DNA from: Chloroflexota bacterium
GTDB taxonomy: Bacteria > Chloroflexota > Dehalococcoidia > Lucifugimonadales > Lucifugimonadaceae
Length of the DNA stretch: 48,463 bases
Assembly: GCA_002717385.1 (NCBI GenBank)
Contig: PBDR01000005.1
Span: 1-48,463, forward strand
Reading direction: 5' to 3'
Shown: positions 8,304 to 16,481 of the stretch, piece by piece
How the letters are laid out: every line of letters starts with the position of its first letter
Position numbering within the stretch: the stretch's first letter is position 1
Made by a program: the position numbers and the translations under genes
The notes under the pieces: model-generated
What the model saw: the letters and a program-made list of their open reading frames with translations, nothing else
Databases searched by the model: none
What the model was told of the DNA's origin: nothing

Positions 8304-9581
8304 ATGTTATCTAGTTTGTCTATTCCAATAGATTATGGTAGTTCTGGGATTAATGTTGAAGTTCCTAGAAATAGAACTACTATTATTAGTCCTGTTTATA
8401 AAAATGGTTTACAAAATGACGTAAAAGAAATAAATAGAGTAATTAATTCCCCCATAAATTCTAAACCACTGTCAATAATTCAAAAACCTGGTATGAAAGT
8501 TAGTATTTCGATCTGTGATGTCACAAGAGCTCAACCAAGAGTACCAATGTTAGAATCTATACTACTAAATCTTCCTGATATTAAAAATGAAGACATCACA
8601 ATCTTAATTGCAACTGGTACTCATAGATCTTGTACAGATAATGAAATAATAGAAATGGTAGGAAAAAGAATAGCATCAAAATATAGAATTTTAAATCATA
8701 ACGCACGAGATCAGAGTAATTTATATTTTTTAGGTAAATCTTCAAAGAATATTGATGTTTTTCTTAATAAAAAATGGGTTGATGCGGATTTGAAAATTAC
8801 TACTGGATTTGTAGAACCACATTTTTTCGCCGGATTTAGTGGTGGTCCAAAAATGGTTGCTCCTGGACTTGCTGGGATAGAAACGATTATGGAACTACAT
8901 AATTTTGATAGAATATCACATGAAAATTCTACTTGGGGTGTTACACAAAATAATCCAATTCATGATGATATAAGAGAAATTGCAAATATGTCTTTACCTA
9001 ATTTTTCAATTGATGTCACTCTAAATAATAAAAAAGAAATAACTAGAGTGTTTGCAGGGAATCTTTTTGATGAACACAATGCAGCATGCTTGTCTGCAAA
9101 AAAAGATGTTATGATACCCGTAAAAAACCTTTTTGATGTAGTTTTAACAAGCAATTCTGGATTTCCTCTCGATCAAAATCTTTATCAATCTGTGAAGGGT
9201 ATGTCTGTCGCTTCACGTATAGTTAAACGAAATGGTACGATAATATGTGCTTCAGAATGTAGAGATGGGCTACCAGATCATGGTTCGTATGCGAATATTT
9301 TGCATTCGCAACGAAATCCTAATGATTTATTACTAATGATTCAGGATGAAAAATTTAGTGAAGCTGATCAATGGCAAGTGCAGATACAAGCTCAAATACA
9401 GAAAAAGGCTCAAGTTTTACTTAAGAATTCATTCATCAAAGATTTTGATGTGAAGAAAGCTCATATCAAACCAATATCCGATATAAACTTAGCTGTTAAA
9501 AATTCATTAGATAAATACGGTAAAGATTCAACTCTTTGTGTTCTTCCACAAGGACCTCAAGTTATTCCGTATATTATTTAG
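8304..9581 (+). CDS. larA: LarA-family nickel-pincer-cofactor racemase/epimerase
   Basis: A 425-residue homologue of lactate racemase LarA. The key positions match the Lactobacillus enzyme almost number for number: Asp72/Arg75 in CDVTRAQ, His107 in ATGTHR, His173 in GFVEPHFFAGFSGG, and Lys183 in GGPKMVAPG, the lysine that carries the nickel-pincer nucleotide. LarA-like enzymes racemise or epimerise alpha-hydroxy acids such as lactate or malate, and the substrate here is not decided. The maturation genes larB, larC and larE are not in the window. It follows the small lipoprotein gene on the same strand and converges on the second paralogous lipoprotein gene, 47 bp away. Confidence 0.9.
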   Translation: MLSSLSIPIDYGSSGINVEVPRNRTTIISPVYKNGLQNDVKEINRVINSPINSKPLSIIQKPGMKVSISICDVTRAQPRVPMLESILLNLPDIKNEDITILIATGTHRSCTDNEIIEMVGKRIASKYRILNHNARDQSNLYFLGKSSKNIDVFLNKKWVDADLKITTGFVEPHFFAGFSGGPKMVAPGLAGIETIMELHNFDRISHENSTWGVTQNNPIHDDIREIANMSLPNFSIDVTLNNKKEITRVFAGNLFDEHNAACLSAKKDVMIPVKNLFDVVLTSNSGFPLDQNLYQSVKGMSVASRIVKRNGTIICASECRDGLPDHGSYANILHSQRNPNDLLLMIQDEKFSEADQWQVQIQAQIQKKAQVLLKNSFIKDFDVKKAHIKPISDINLAVKNSLDKYGKDSTLCVLPQGPQVIPYII

Positions 9582-9628
9582 GTAGATTAATTTTTCCCCT
9601 TTATAAATTTATTTAAAAATTCCAATTA

Positions 9629-10279
9629 TCATAAAGGTTTGGATGATTGAATAATCTTTTTACATTCATCTAGAATTTCATCTGAATGTTTTTCAATAGA
9701 TTTCCCTTCAACAGAGTAGGTTTGAACTGCACATCTGACATAAAATGAATCTCTTTCAGATGGATTGAATATATAATAAACACTAAAAATATCGCTGTAC
9801 ATTACATTAGATTTGACAGTCTCAGTTAGAAATTTATGCCTAAAGAACCCAATTTTTTTTGATTCTTGATTAATATATTCAAAATTTTTATAAGATGTTA
9901 ATATGTTGTGATTAGAAATTTCTTTATCATTTTTATCAATTTCTTTTATAACAAGATCAATTAAATCATTATTGTTATTTTGTTTTAAATCGAAATGATC
10001 AAAAAGATACTGTGCTGAGAAAATTCTTATGGCACCATCTGAGAAATATAGTTCTTCTGAATTTTCTTCTTTTATTTCGATTGCATTTATTACTCTTTTA
10101 GTTTCATTATGAACAAGACTTTGTGGTATCACTAATAATCTTTTGGGAACTGAAAATTCATATCCTATTTCATCATTAACAATAGTTTTATATCCTTCAG
10201 GTGGAGGTATTTGAAAAACTAAATTAGATGAACAAGATAAAATGAGTATATATGATAAAAATAGAAAAATCTTTTTCAT
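9629..10279 (-). CDS. Putative lipoprotein, paralogue of the 7045-7668 gene
   Basis: A 216-residue protein with a lipoprotein signal (MKKIFLFLSYILILSC, lipidated Cys16). It shares with the 7045-7668 product the blocks EGYKT, IGYEFSVP, AIRIFSA, LIDLV, KKIGFFRHKF and FNPSERDSFYVRCAV, and a C-terminal cysteine (LDECKKI). These two define a small family I cannot name. Here the gene is the last of a minus-strand run, 6 bp after the NHL-repeat gene and downstream of DUF1800. It probably sits on the outer surface with the lipid in the membrane. The function is unknown. Confidence 0.82.
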   Translation of the reverse strand: MKKIFLFLSYILILSCSSNLVFQIPPPEGYKTIVNDEIGYEFSVPKRLLVIPQSLVHNETKRVINAIEIKEENSEELYFSDGAIRIFSAQYLFDHFDLKQNNNNDLIDLVIKEIDKNDKEISNHNILTSYKNFEYINQESKKIGFFRHKFLTETVKSNVMYSDIFSVYYIFNPSERDSFYVRCAVQTYSVEGKSIEKHSDEILDECKKIIQSSKPL

Positions 10280-10285
10280 AATGCT

Positions 10286-11242
10286 CTATTTATTTTCCTG
10301 TGATTCCTTATATATTTGAACTCTTTGTCTACATGAGTCAGTTATAAATATATTACCGTGTGTATCAGAGCATATGGAAGTAGGCTGCCAAAATCTTTTT
10401 TCTTCTTCAAAATTTCCCCATTTATTTCTAAGTTCATTTTGTTCAGGATTGACAGCTAAAAATTGTTTAGCCCATTTTGATATTGTTGCATCCCCATATA
10501 ACGTTTTTATCCATTTTTTATCATTGTTGAAAATTTGGATACGATGATTACCCCAATCTGAAACGTAGATATTTCCTTTTTCTGATATGTGTATATCAGA
10601 TGGTCTGTTAAACTCTCCTTTTTCATTTCCAGATGATCCAAATAAATCTAAAAAATTTCCATTTTCATCAAAAATTTGGATTCGATCATTTCTCCAATCT
10701 GATATCCATATATTGTTATTTTTATCTACATATATTCCCCATGGGTAATTTAATTTTCCTTCTGTATTTCCAAAGCTACCAAATTGAAATATAAAGTTAC
10801 CATCTAAGTCAAATTTTTGAATTCTTGAATTTAGATGGTCTACGATCAATATATTGTTTTCTTTGTCAATTTGAATTCCACAAGGTCGGTTTAATTCTCC
10901 TTCTTTGTTTCCGAATTCACCCCATCTTTTAATAAATGTTCCATCTTTTTTAAATATCGATATATTATGCATAAATTCATCCGAAACATAAATATTATCC
11001 AAATGATCAATCGTAATTGAGGTAGGCTGAATAGTTTGACCAGGGTTCGTTCCCCAATTTGCAAATTCATGTTTAAATTCTGAATCAATCGTTTGTACAC
11101 TAATTCTTACTCTTTTTAGAGTTGATAAAGAACGACTTATTACATAAATCAAATTTTCACTGTCTAATACTATATCAACCGGATTCATAAACCCCCTACC
11201 TTCATCAGATGCTATTCCAATAGTATGACTGTAAGAGATCAT
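10286..11242 (-). CDS. NHL-repeat beta-propeller protein
   Basis: A 318-residue protein made almost wholly of NHL repeats. Successive units read FNRPSDIHISEKGNIYVSD, NYPWGIYVDKNNNIWISD and NRPCGIQIDKENNILIVD, each followed by an N/W-x-RIQ-x-F strand, consistent with a six-bladed propeller. NHL propellers are binding scaffolds and some relatives are lyases or nucleic-acid binders. No catalytic site is evident. No signal peptide is seen at the chosen ATG (MISYSHTIGIASDEGRG). It lies 13 bp downstream of DUF1800 and 6 bp upstream of the lipoprotein gene, so the three probably form one operon and may act together. Confidence 0.9.
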   Translation of the reverse strand: MISYSHTIGIASDEGRGFMNPVDIVLDSENLIYVISRSLSTLKRVRISVQTIDSEFKHEFANWGTNPGQTIQPTSITIDHLDNIYVSDEFMHNISIFKKDGTFIKRWGEFGNKEGELNRPCGIQIDKENNILIVDHLNSRIQKFDLDGNFIFQFGSFGNTEGKLNYPWGIYVDKNNNIWISDWRNDRIQIFDENGNFLDLFGSSGNEKGEFNRPSDIHISEKGNIYVSDWGNHRIQIFNNDKKWIKTLYGDATISKWAKQFLAVNPEQNELRNKWGNFEEEKRFWQPTSICSDTHGNIFITDSCRQRVQIYKESQENK

Positions 11243-11255
11243 AGATTAAATTATT

Positions 11256-12641
11256 CTAGCAGTATTGATAATCCGGTGTAGAACCAATCAACGTAAAAAT
11301 TTCATACGCCAAAGATTCTTCGGATAATTTTTTATTCGATTTTTCTATATGATCTACCAAAATAGATTTAGTTCTATCAGAAATTTCAATGAATCCCATT
11401 GCCTGTAAACATGACGAAAGATACTTTTCCGGAGAAGAATTTGTATTTGAAGAAACTACTTCATCTATCATTCTTTTTATTCCAGGGGAATCATGATGAG
11501 ATAACTCGGAAGACACAAAGTTAATTCTCTCAACAAGAGCTCCACTATCTATCCATTCTTCTCCTTCATGCCAACCTTCTACACTGGGGGGATTTAACAA
11601 AAATTGTCCCATAAATGTAGTCTGTGCAGCTAATTCTGCACTGTCCATATCAGGTATAGTAACTCTGTCTGTTAGTCTGGTGGTACCAAAAACTAATTCT
11701 GTAGGACTTTTTGTTTTCTTGAATCTTACTTCTTCCGACCTAAAATGATCAGACAGAAATATTTCTCTAAGTACAGATTTTATTTCTCCATCTGTAGCTT
11801 GAAATACATCTGCCAATTTTTGGATTTCTTTATGGTTTTCGTTGTTAGATACAAAAAATAAATATAAACGTTTACAGATAAATTCCGCTGTTACTCTATT
11901 ACGTACGATTATGTCTATGATATCGTCACCATTCCAATTACCTGTTTCTCCCAAAAATGTTTTTTCTTCATCGTCATGGTCATCAGGATCAAATTTAAAT
12001 TCCATAGGAAAAGGTCCTAGGAAAAAAGTAAAAGGAGTAGGTCTGGAAGCCCATCCTGTAAAAGCTCTTGCAGCTTCTTTCACATCTTGTTCAGTGTAGG
12101 CACCTTCACCAGATTCATTTATACCCATAGAAAATAATTCAAGCAATTCACGCCCATAATTTTCATTTGGAGCATCTTTATGGCTATTCTGGTTATCCAA
12201 CCAATACATCATACCAGGACTACGTGAAATCTCCTGTAAAATATTTCTAAATTTACCCAAACCAACTTTCCTGAAAAGATCTATCTCAACTAACATTTCA
12301 AGTCCATGGTCAAGTTTAATCCCACCGACAGCTAATAAACCATGCCAAAATAAAGCTATTTTTTCTTCTAGTATTTTTTCACTTTTTGCCAAACGCCAAG
12401 ACCATTGGGGAATAGCATGAGATGGTGAACGAGCCTCTACTGAAGCTGGAAAATATCTATCCATCAAATCTTGATCTTCAGGATTCCCATATTTAGGATT
12501 TAGTAATTCTTCTACAACATCTTCGTAATCTAATTTGGAGTATTCTTTAATTTTTTGATTATTAATACCGAAACCAGCTCTGCGAAATAAATGAGCTAAA
12601 TCCGAATATTTTGTAAGATCAACCTTATTTTCAATAACCAT
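11256..12641 (-). CDS. DUF1800 domain protein
   Basis: A 461-residue DUF1800 family protein. It is recognised by LAHLFRRAGFG near the N-terminus, NYGRELLELFSMGI followed by YTEQDVKEAARAFTGWA in the middle, and FLLNPPSVEGWHEGEEW near the C-terminus. The biochemical role of the family is not established. In many bacteria it is encoded next to a DUF1501 protein, and both are often exported. No DUF1501 partner is present here and no signal peptide is visible (MVIENKVDLTKYSD). It is the first gene of a probable operon with the NHL-repeat protein and a lipoprotein. Confidence 0.9.
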   Translation of the reverse strand: MVIENKVDLTKYSDLAHLFRRAGFGINNQKIKEYSKLDYEDVVEELLNPKYGNPEDQDLMDRYFPASVEARSPSHAIPQWSWRLAKSEKILEEKIALFWHGLLAVGGIKLDHGLEMLVEIDLFRKVGLGKFRNILQEISRSPGMMYWLDNQNSHKDAPNENYGRELLELFSMGINESGEGAYTEQDVKEAARAFTGWASRPTPFTFFLGPFPMEFKFDPDDHDDEEKTFLGETGNWNGDDIIDIIVRNRVTAEFICKRLYLFFVSNNENHKEIQKLADVFQATDGEIKSVLREIFLSDHFRSEEVRFKKTKSPTELVFGTTRLTDRVTIPDMDSAELAAQTTFMGQFLLNPPSVEGWHEGEEWIDSGALVERINFVSSELSHHDSPGIKRMIDEVVSSNTNSSPEKYLSSCLQAMGFIEISDRTKSILVDHIEKSNKKLSEESLAYEIFTLIGSTPDYQYC

Positions 12642-12688
12642 AACTATATTTTATCATTGAAGAAAACTTGTTTAGATTATAAGAGAAT

Positions 12689-12718
12689 TTGTATGTATAA
12701 TTACACAATTAAATACAA
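12689..12718 (+). promoter_or_regulatory. Putative operator/-10 region upstream of first RhmD-like gene
   Basis: Inverted arms TTGTAT (12689-12694) and ATACAA (12713-12718) flank a perfect TATAAT at 12696-12701. The arrangement is conserved in front of the second gene copy. A good -35 hexamer at normal spacing is not evident, so a repressor- or activator-controlled promoter is an inference. Confidence 0.4.
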
Positions 12719-12759
12719 GTAAAAGAATTTATTATGAAAATCAAATCTATAAGAGCTGT
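12689..12759 (+). repeat. 71-bp direct repeat, copy 1 (5' end of first RhmD-like gene)
   Basis: Bases 12689-12759 are identical to 13943-14013. The repeat covers 45 bp of noncoding DNA upstream of the ATG at 12734 and the first 26 bases of coding sequence. Confidence 0.95.
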
Positions 12760-13927
12760 AAGTGCAGACTTTTTAAAACCAGATAAATCGGATGATTCTA
12801 TATCTAAAAAGAGTAGACCTTCATGGAATGATAGACCCGTAGCAAATCCAATGACTCGTTATCCTAGGTATGCAAAATCTAGACCTTCTTGGATGCCAAA
12901 TTGGGAGAATTTTGGATGTTTAATTGAAGCTGACGATGGAAATTGGGGATTTGCAGTCGCTAATCATGGTAAACCAGTAGCAACCATTATTAATGAATAT
13001 CTTGGTCCTAGATTGATCGGTGAAAATTGTATGGCCATAGAAAAAATTTATGACATGATGGTTAGAATGGGATCTCCATACGGAGCCACAGGACTACATT
13101 CATATGCAGTTAGTGCAATTGATTTAGCTCTATGGGATCTAAAAGGCAAAATTTTAGAGAGACCCGTTTATGAACTATTAGGTGGACCAGCACATGATGA
13201 ATTATTTTGTTACTCAACAGGAGGAGATACTGACTGGTATATGGAATTGGGATTCAAAGCAACTAAACTCCCATGTCAATATGGACCTGCAGATGGTTTA
13301 GATGGATTGAAAAAAAATATCGAATTCATAGCTAATGCTCGTGAATCAATTGGAGATAATGTTGAGCTAATGCTCGATTGTTGGATGGGGTTTGATATCG
13401 AATATGCTGTCAGGCTTTCTGAAGAATTACGGCCATTCAAATTAAAATGGATGGAAGATATATTAAATCCAGACGATTATGATGCATATGCTGAGTTAAG
13501 ACGTAGAGTTCCATGGCAAACTTTAGCAACTGGAGAACACTGGTATACAACTGTTCCATTTCAGCATGCTGCTTCGAAACATTTAGTCGATGTCATGCAA
13601 CCAGATATAAATTGGGTGGGAGGAATGACTGCTATAGTGAAAATTTGTGCTATAGCTGAAGCTGCTAATATATCTGTTATTCCACATGGAGGAGGAAATA
13701 CTCCATACGGTCAACATGCATGTTTTGCTTTGCCAGCAATACCTTGGACTGAATGTTCATCACCTATTCTCGGAGTAGCCCCTAAAGATAAAACAGAGAA
13801 AATTTATAGAAGTAATAAAATTTTTCCTGGAATGCCAGTTCCTAAAGATAGCAAGATGGTACCGTCTAATGCTCCTGGATTTGGTTTAGAAATTGATAAG
13901 GGAGATTTAAAACCTTATAAATATTAG
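12734..13927 (+). CDS. L-rhamnonate-dehydratase-like enolase-superfamily enzyme, copy 1
   Basis: A 397-residue acid-sugar dehydratase that resembles RhmD, which converts L-rhamnonate to 2-keto-3-deoxy-L-rhamnonate. Shared features are LMLDCWM (metal ligand Asp215), LKWME (Glu241), TGEHW (Glu268), MQPDINWVGGMT (Asp291 of the dyad) and VIPHGGGN (catalytic His318), plus the closing GFGLEID. The residue after the second metal ligand is Asp242 here and Glu in the neighbouring copy. It is encoded in tandem with a close paralogue 60 bp downstream, and both carry the same upstream sequence, so each may be transcribed separately. Substrate identity is inferred from overall pattern and could be another 6-deoxy or pentose acid. 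Confidence 0.9.
   Translation: MKIKSIRAVSADFLKPDKSDDSISKKSRPSWNDRPVANPMTRYPRYAKSRPSWMPNWENFGCLIEADDGNWGFAVANHGKPVATIINEYLGPRLIGENCMAIEKIYDMMVRMGSPYGATGLHSYAVSAIDLALWDLKGKILERPVYELLGGPAHDELFCYSTGGDTDWYMELGFKATKLPCQYGPADGLDGLKKNIEFIANARESIGDNVELMLDCWMGFDIEYAVRLSEELRPFKLKWMEDILNPDDYDAYAELRRRVPWQTLATGEHWYTTVPFQHAASKHLVDVMQPDINWVGGMTAIVKICAIAEAANISVIPHGGGNTPYGQHACFALPAIPWTECSSPILGVAPKDKTEKIYRSNKIFPGMPVPKDSKMVPSNAPGFGLEIDKGDLKPYKY
13853..13918 (+). repeat. 66-bp direct repeat, copy 1 (3' end of first RhmD-like gene)
   Basis: Identical to 15098-15163. After one mismatch (A against C at the next base) the identity continues through the stop codon and TTTTATAA, to 13935 and 15180. Confidence 0.95.
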
Positions 13928-13941
13928 TTTTATAATTGGTT

Positions 13942-13973
13942 CTTGTATGTATAATTACACAATTAAATACAAG
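13942..13973 (+). promoter_or_regulatory. Putative operator/-10 region upstream of second RhmD-like gene
   Basis: The inverted arms are one base longer than in copy 1: CTTGTAT (13942-13948) and ATACAAG (13967-13973). TATAAT lies between them at 13950-13955. The sequences further upstream differ between the two copies, so only this core is shared. Confidence 0.4.
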
Positions 13974-14013
13974 TAAAAGAATTTATTATGAAAATCAAAT
14001 CTATAAGAGCTGT
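13943..14013 (+). repeat. 71-bp direct repeat, copy 2 (5' end of second RhmD-like gene)
   Basis: Identical to 12689-12759 at a distance of 1254 bp. It includes the noncoding region before the ATG at 13988 and the first 26 coding bases. Confidence 0.95.
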
Positions 14014-15172
14014 TAGTGCAGACTTTTTAAGACCTCCAGAGTTGGATGAATCTGTATCTAAAAAAACTAGGCCATCATGGGCAAGCAGTGGACCAGTAGC
14101 AAACCCAATGACGCGATATGGAAGATACGCTGAATTCAGACCTTTGTGGATGCCAAATTGGGAGAATTTTGGATGTTTAGTTGAAGCAGAAGATGGCACT
14201 TGGGGTTTTGCAGTTGGTAATCACGGTAAACCAGTAGCAACCATTATTGATGAATATCTTGGCCCCAGGTTAGTGGGTGAAAATTGTATGGCGATTGAGA
14301 AGATTTATGACATGATGGTCAGAATGGGTTCTCCATATGGTGCCACCGGTTTACATTCATACGCTGTTAGTGCAATTGATTTGGCTTTATGGGATTTGAA
14401 AGGAAAGATTTTAGACAGACCAGTTTATGAACTATTAGGAGGACCAGCACGTGATGAGTTATTCTGTTATTCAACTGGAGGAGATACTGATTGGTATATG
14501 GAATTAGGTTTTAAAGCGACTAAGCTTCCATGTAAGTATGGTCCAGCTGATGGTTTAGATGGATTGAAAAAAAATGTTGAATTTATAGGTAGTACTCGTG
14601 AATTAATTGGAGATGATGTTGAGTTAATGCTGGACTGTTGGATGGGATTTGATATTGAATATGCTGTAAGACTTGCTGAAGAATTACGTCCATTCAAATT
14701 AAAATGGATGGAAGAAATATTACCTTCTGAAGATTTTGATGCTCATGCGGAGTTAAGACGTCGAGTTTCATGGCAAACTTTGGCAACGGGGGAACACTGG
14801 TATACAACTGTTCCATTTCAGCATGCTGCTTCGAAGCATTTAGTAGATATAATGCAACCTGATATAAATTGGGTAGGAGGGATGACAGCTATAGTGAAAA
14901 TTTGTGCTATAGCCGAGGCAGCGAACATATCTGTCATACCGCATGGAGGAGGAAATACTCCTTATGGTCAACATGCATGTTTTGCAATGCCAGCGATCCC
15001 GTGGACAGAATGTTATATTGCTACTCCCCCGGGAGTTCCGATAGAAAGATTAGGAGGTAACAAAAGTTTTCCTGGGATGTCAGTTCCTAAGAATAGTAAG
15101 ATGGTACCGTCTAATGCTCCTGGATTTGGTTTAGAAATTGATAAGGGAGATTTAAAACCTTATCAATATTAG
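13988..15172 (+). CDS. L-rhamnonate-dehydratase-like enolase-superfamily enzyme, copy 2
   Basis: A 394-residue paralogue of the preceding gene with the same catalytic set: Asp216 (MLDCWM), Glu242 (WMEEI), Glu269 (TGEHW), Asp292 (MQPDINW) and His319 (IPHGGGN). The proteins differ mainly at the N-terminal segment after ADFL, the stretch after the second metal ligand (EEILPSED against EDILNPDD), and the loop after WTEC (YIATPPGVPIERLGG against SSPILGVAPKDKTEK). Those segments border the active site in this superfamily, so the copies may have different substrates. The stop is 2 bp from the stop of the convergent MATE-like gene. Confidence 0.9.
   Translation: MKIKSIRAVSADFLRPPELDESVSKKTRPSWASSGPVANPMTRYGRYAEFRPLWMPNWENFGCLVEAEDGTWGFAVGNHGKPVATIIDEYLGPRLVGENCMAIEKIYDMMVRMGSPYGATGLHSYAVSAIDLALWDLKGKILDRPVYELLGGPARDELFCYSTGGDTDWYMELGFKATKLPCKYGPADGLDGLKKNVEFIGSTRELIGDDVELMLDCWMGFDIEYAVRLAEELRPFKLKWMEEILPSEDFDAHAELRRRVSWQTLATGEHWYTTVPFQHAASKHLVDIMQPDINWVGGMTAIVKICAIAEAANISVIPHGGGNTPYGQHACFAMPAIPWTECYIATPPGVPIERLGGNKSFPGMSVPKNSKMVPSNAPGFGLEIDKGDLKPYQY
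15098..15163 (+). repeat. 66-bp direct repeat, copy 2 (3' end of second RhmD-like gene)
   Basis: Identical to 13853-13918. The offset is 1245 bp because the second gene is three codons shorter. Confidence 0.95.
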
Positions 15173-15174
15173 TT

Positions 15175-16470
15175 TTATAAGGGATTTTTTATATTTTTCT
15201 TTGCATAAATCCAGGTTATTAATGCTTCTGATGTTAATGTTATTGCACAAGCTCCAGCCCCTATAGTGGTTCCAGAGAAGTTCGTGTAAAAAATTGAAAT
15301 ATATATCCACGATATAAGTACGAGTAATCTCCATAGGTTAATATAAACTAAAGGGAGTGTATCTTTTTTAAAGATTAGATAAGCAGAATAAAACTGTTCG
15401 ATTACTAATATGGGAGGTAAAAATGAAAGAATTTTAAGTGTTTTAATTGTTTCTTCTGATAAAGTTCCACTTAATCCGATTAATCTTATTATTAATAAGT
15501 TATTTATGAATTGAATGTGAATAAAGATTAGTGTTATAGCTAATGTTATTATTCCCACTCCTAAAGAAAAGTTTCTAATCCAATTAAAGTTTATCCCTCT
15601 TGTCATTAAAGTAATTGAAGTGCTCTGTATTCCGTTTATTGCCATAGCCATTACATAAAAAATTCCCACGCCTATAGAAACTGCTGAAATAGAAACTTCA
15701 GGTGTTGGAGTTCTTGTTAAACCTGAGTTAATTAGTGGAAAAGTGATAGATGGAATTAATGCTGCAAAGCATAAAGGTAGAAAAAATCGAGTAATTTTTA
15801 TCATTGAAATATTTGAATTATCAAATTGTTTATTATCAAATGAGATCTTTCTTTTTAAGGAAATATGGACAAAAATTATTTCTAATAAAGTCCCCACTGT
15901 CATACTAATTGACCCAACTGATGCTCCATTTATTTGTGAGAAAATTGTAAGAAAAATACATATTATTAATATCGATAAAGTTCCGAATGTTGTTCCTGTC
16001 CAAATAATTCCTGGTTTTAAAAATTTTAGCGCAAGACCATAGAAGTGCATTTTGATAATTAATAAACATGGTAATGGGATAAGCCAAATCAATGATTGAG
16101 AAGCCTGAATTTTTAATTCTCCAGTTATATTAAAAATTACATTGAATATAAAATTATTAACATACGGGATGACTAAAAGAATTGAAACTACTAAAATTAA
16201 TAATAATAAACGTAATAAGAATTTCCTCAAAATAATTATTGAATAATATGATTCAGCAAAAACAATTGTTAATTGTTGTGTTCTTAAGTGAGGGAATGCT
16301 ACTAACATTATGATGGATAATGATAATCCATATCCACCTATTACGTTAGCAGGATCTTCACTCCTCGATAAAATGCTTGAAATAGCAGGTGAAATCAATC
16401 CTGATATACTCAAATTTATAGCCGCTGGCATTAGTAGTGATATTGATTGGAAAATAAAAACTTTTTTCAA
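15175..16470 (-). CDS. MATE/MOP-like multidrug or metabolite exporter
   Basis: A 431-residue protein with about twelve hydrophobic segments, the size and layout of the MATE/MOP superfamily. The start (FIFQSISLLMPAAINLSISG), the mid-protein break with a basic linker (HISLKRKISFDNKQ) and the second half beginning TRFFLPLCFAALIP suggest two six-helix bundles. I see no decisive signature, and a polysaccharide flippase or an Ank-like protein is also possible. It lies 11 bp downstream of the glycosylase gene on the same strand and converges on the RhmD-like pair. Confidence 0.7.
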   Translation of the reverse strand: MKKVFIFQSISLLMPAAINLSISGLISPAISSILSRSEDPANVIGGYGLSLSIIMLVAFPHLRTQQLTIVFAESYYSIIILRKFLLRLLLLILVVSILLVIPYVNNFIFNVIFNITGELKIQASQSLIWLIPLPCLLIIKMHFYGLALKFLKPGIIWTGTTFGTLSILIICIFLTIFSQINGASVGSISMTVGTLLEIIFVHISLKRKISFDNKQFDNSNISMIKITRFFLPLCFAALIPSITFPLINSGLTRTPTPEVSISAVSIGVGIFYVMAMAINGIQSTSITLMTRGINFNWIRNFSLGVGIITLAITLIFIHIQFINNLLIIRLIGLSGTLSEETIKTLKILSFLPPILVIEQFYSAYLIFKKDTLPLVYINLWRLLVLISWIYISIFYTNFSGTTIGAGACAITLTSEALITWIYAKKNIKNPL

Positions 16471-16481
16471 TTACTTATTTT

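Noticed and set aside
15743..16042. 99-codon plus-strand open frame
   Set aside because: Antisense to the MATE-like gene; its composition follows from the hydrophobic codons on the other strand.
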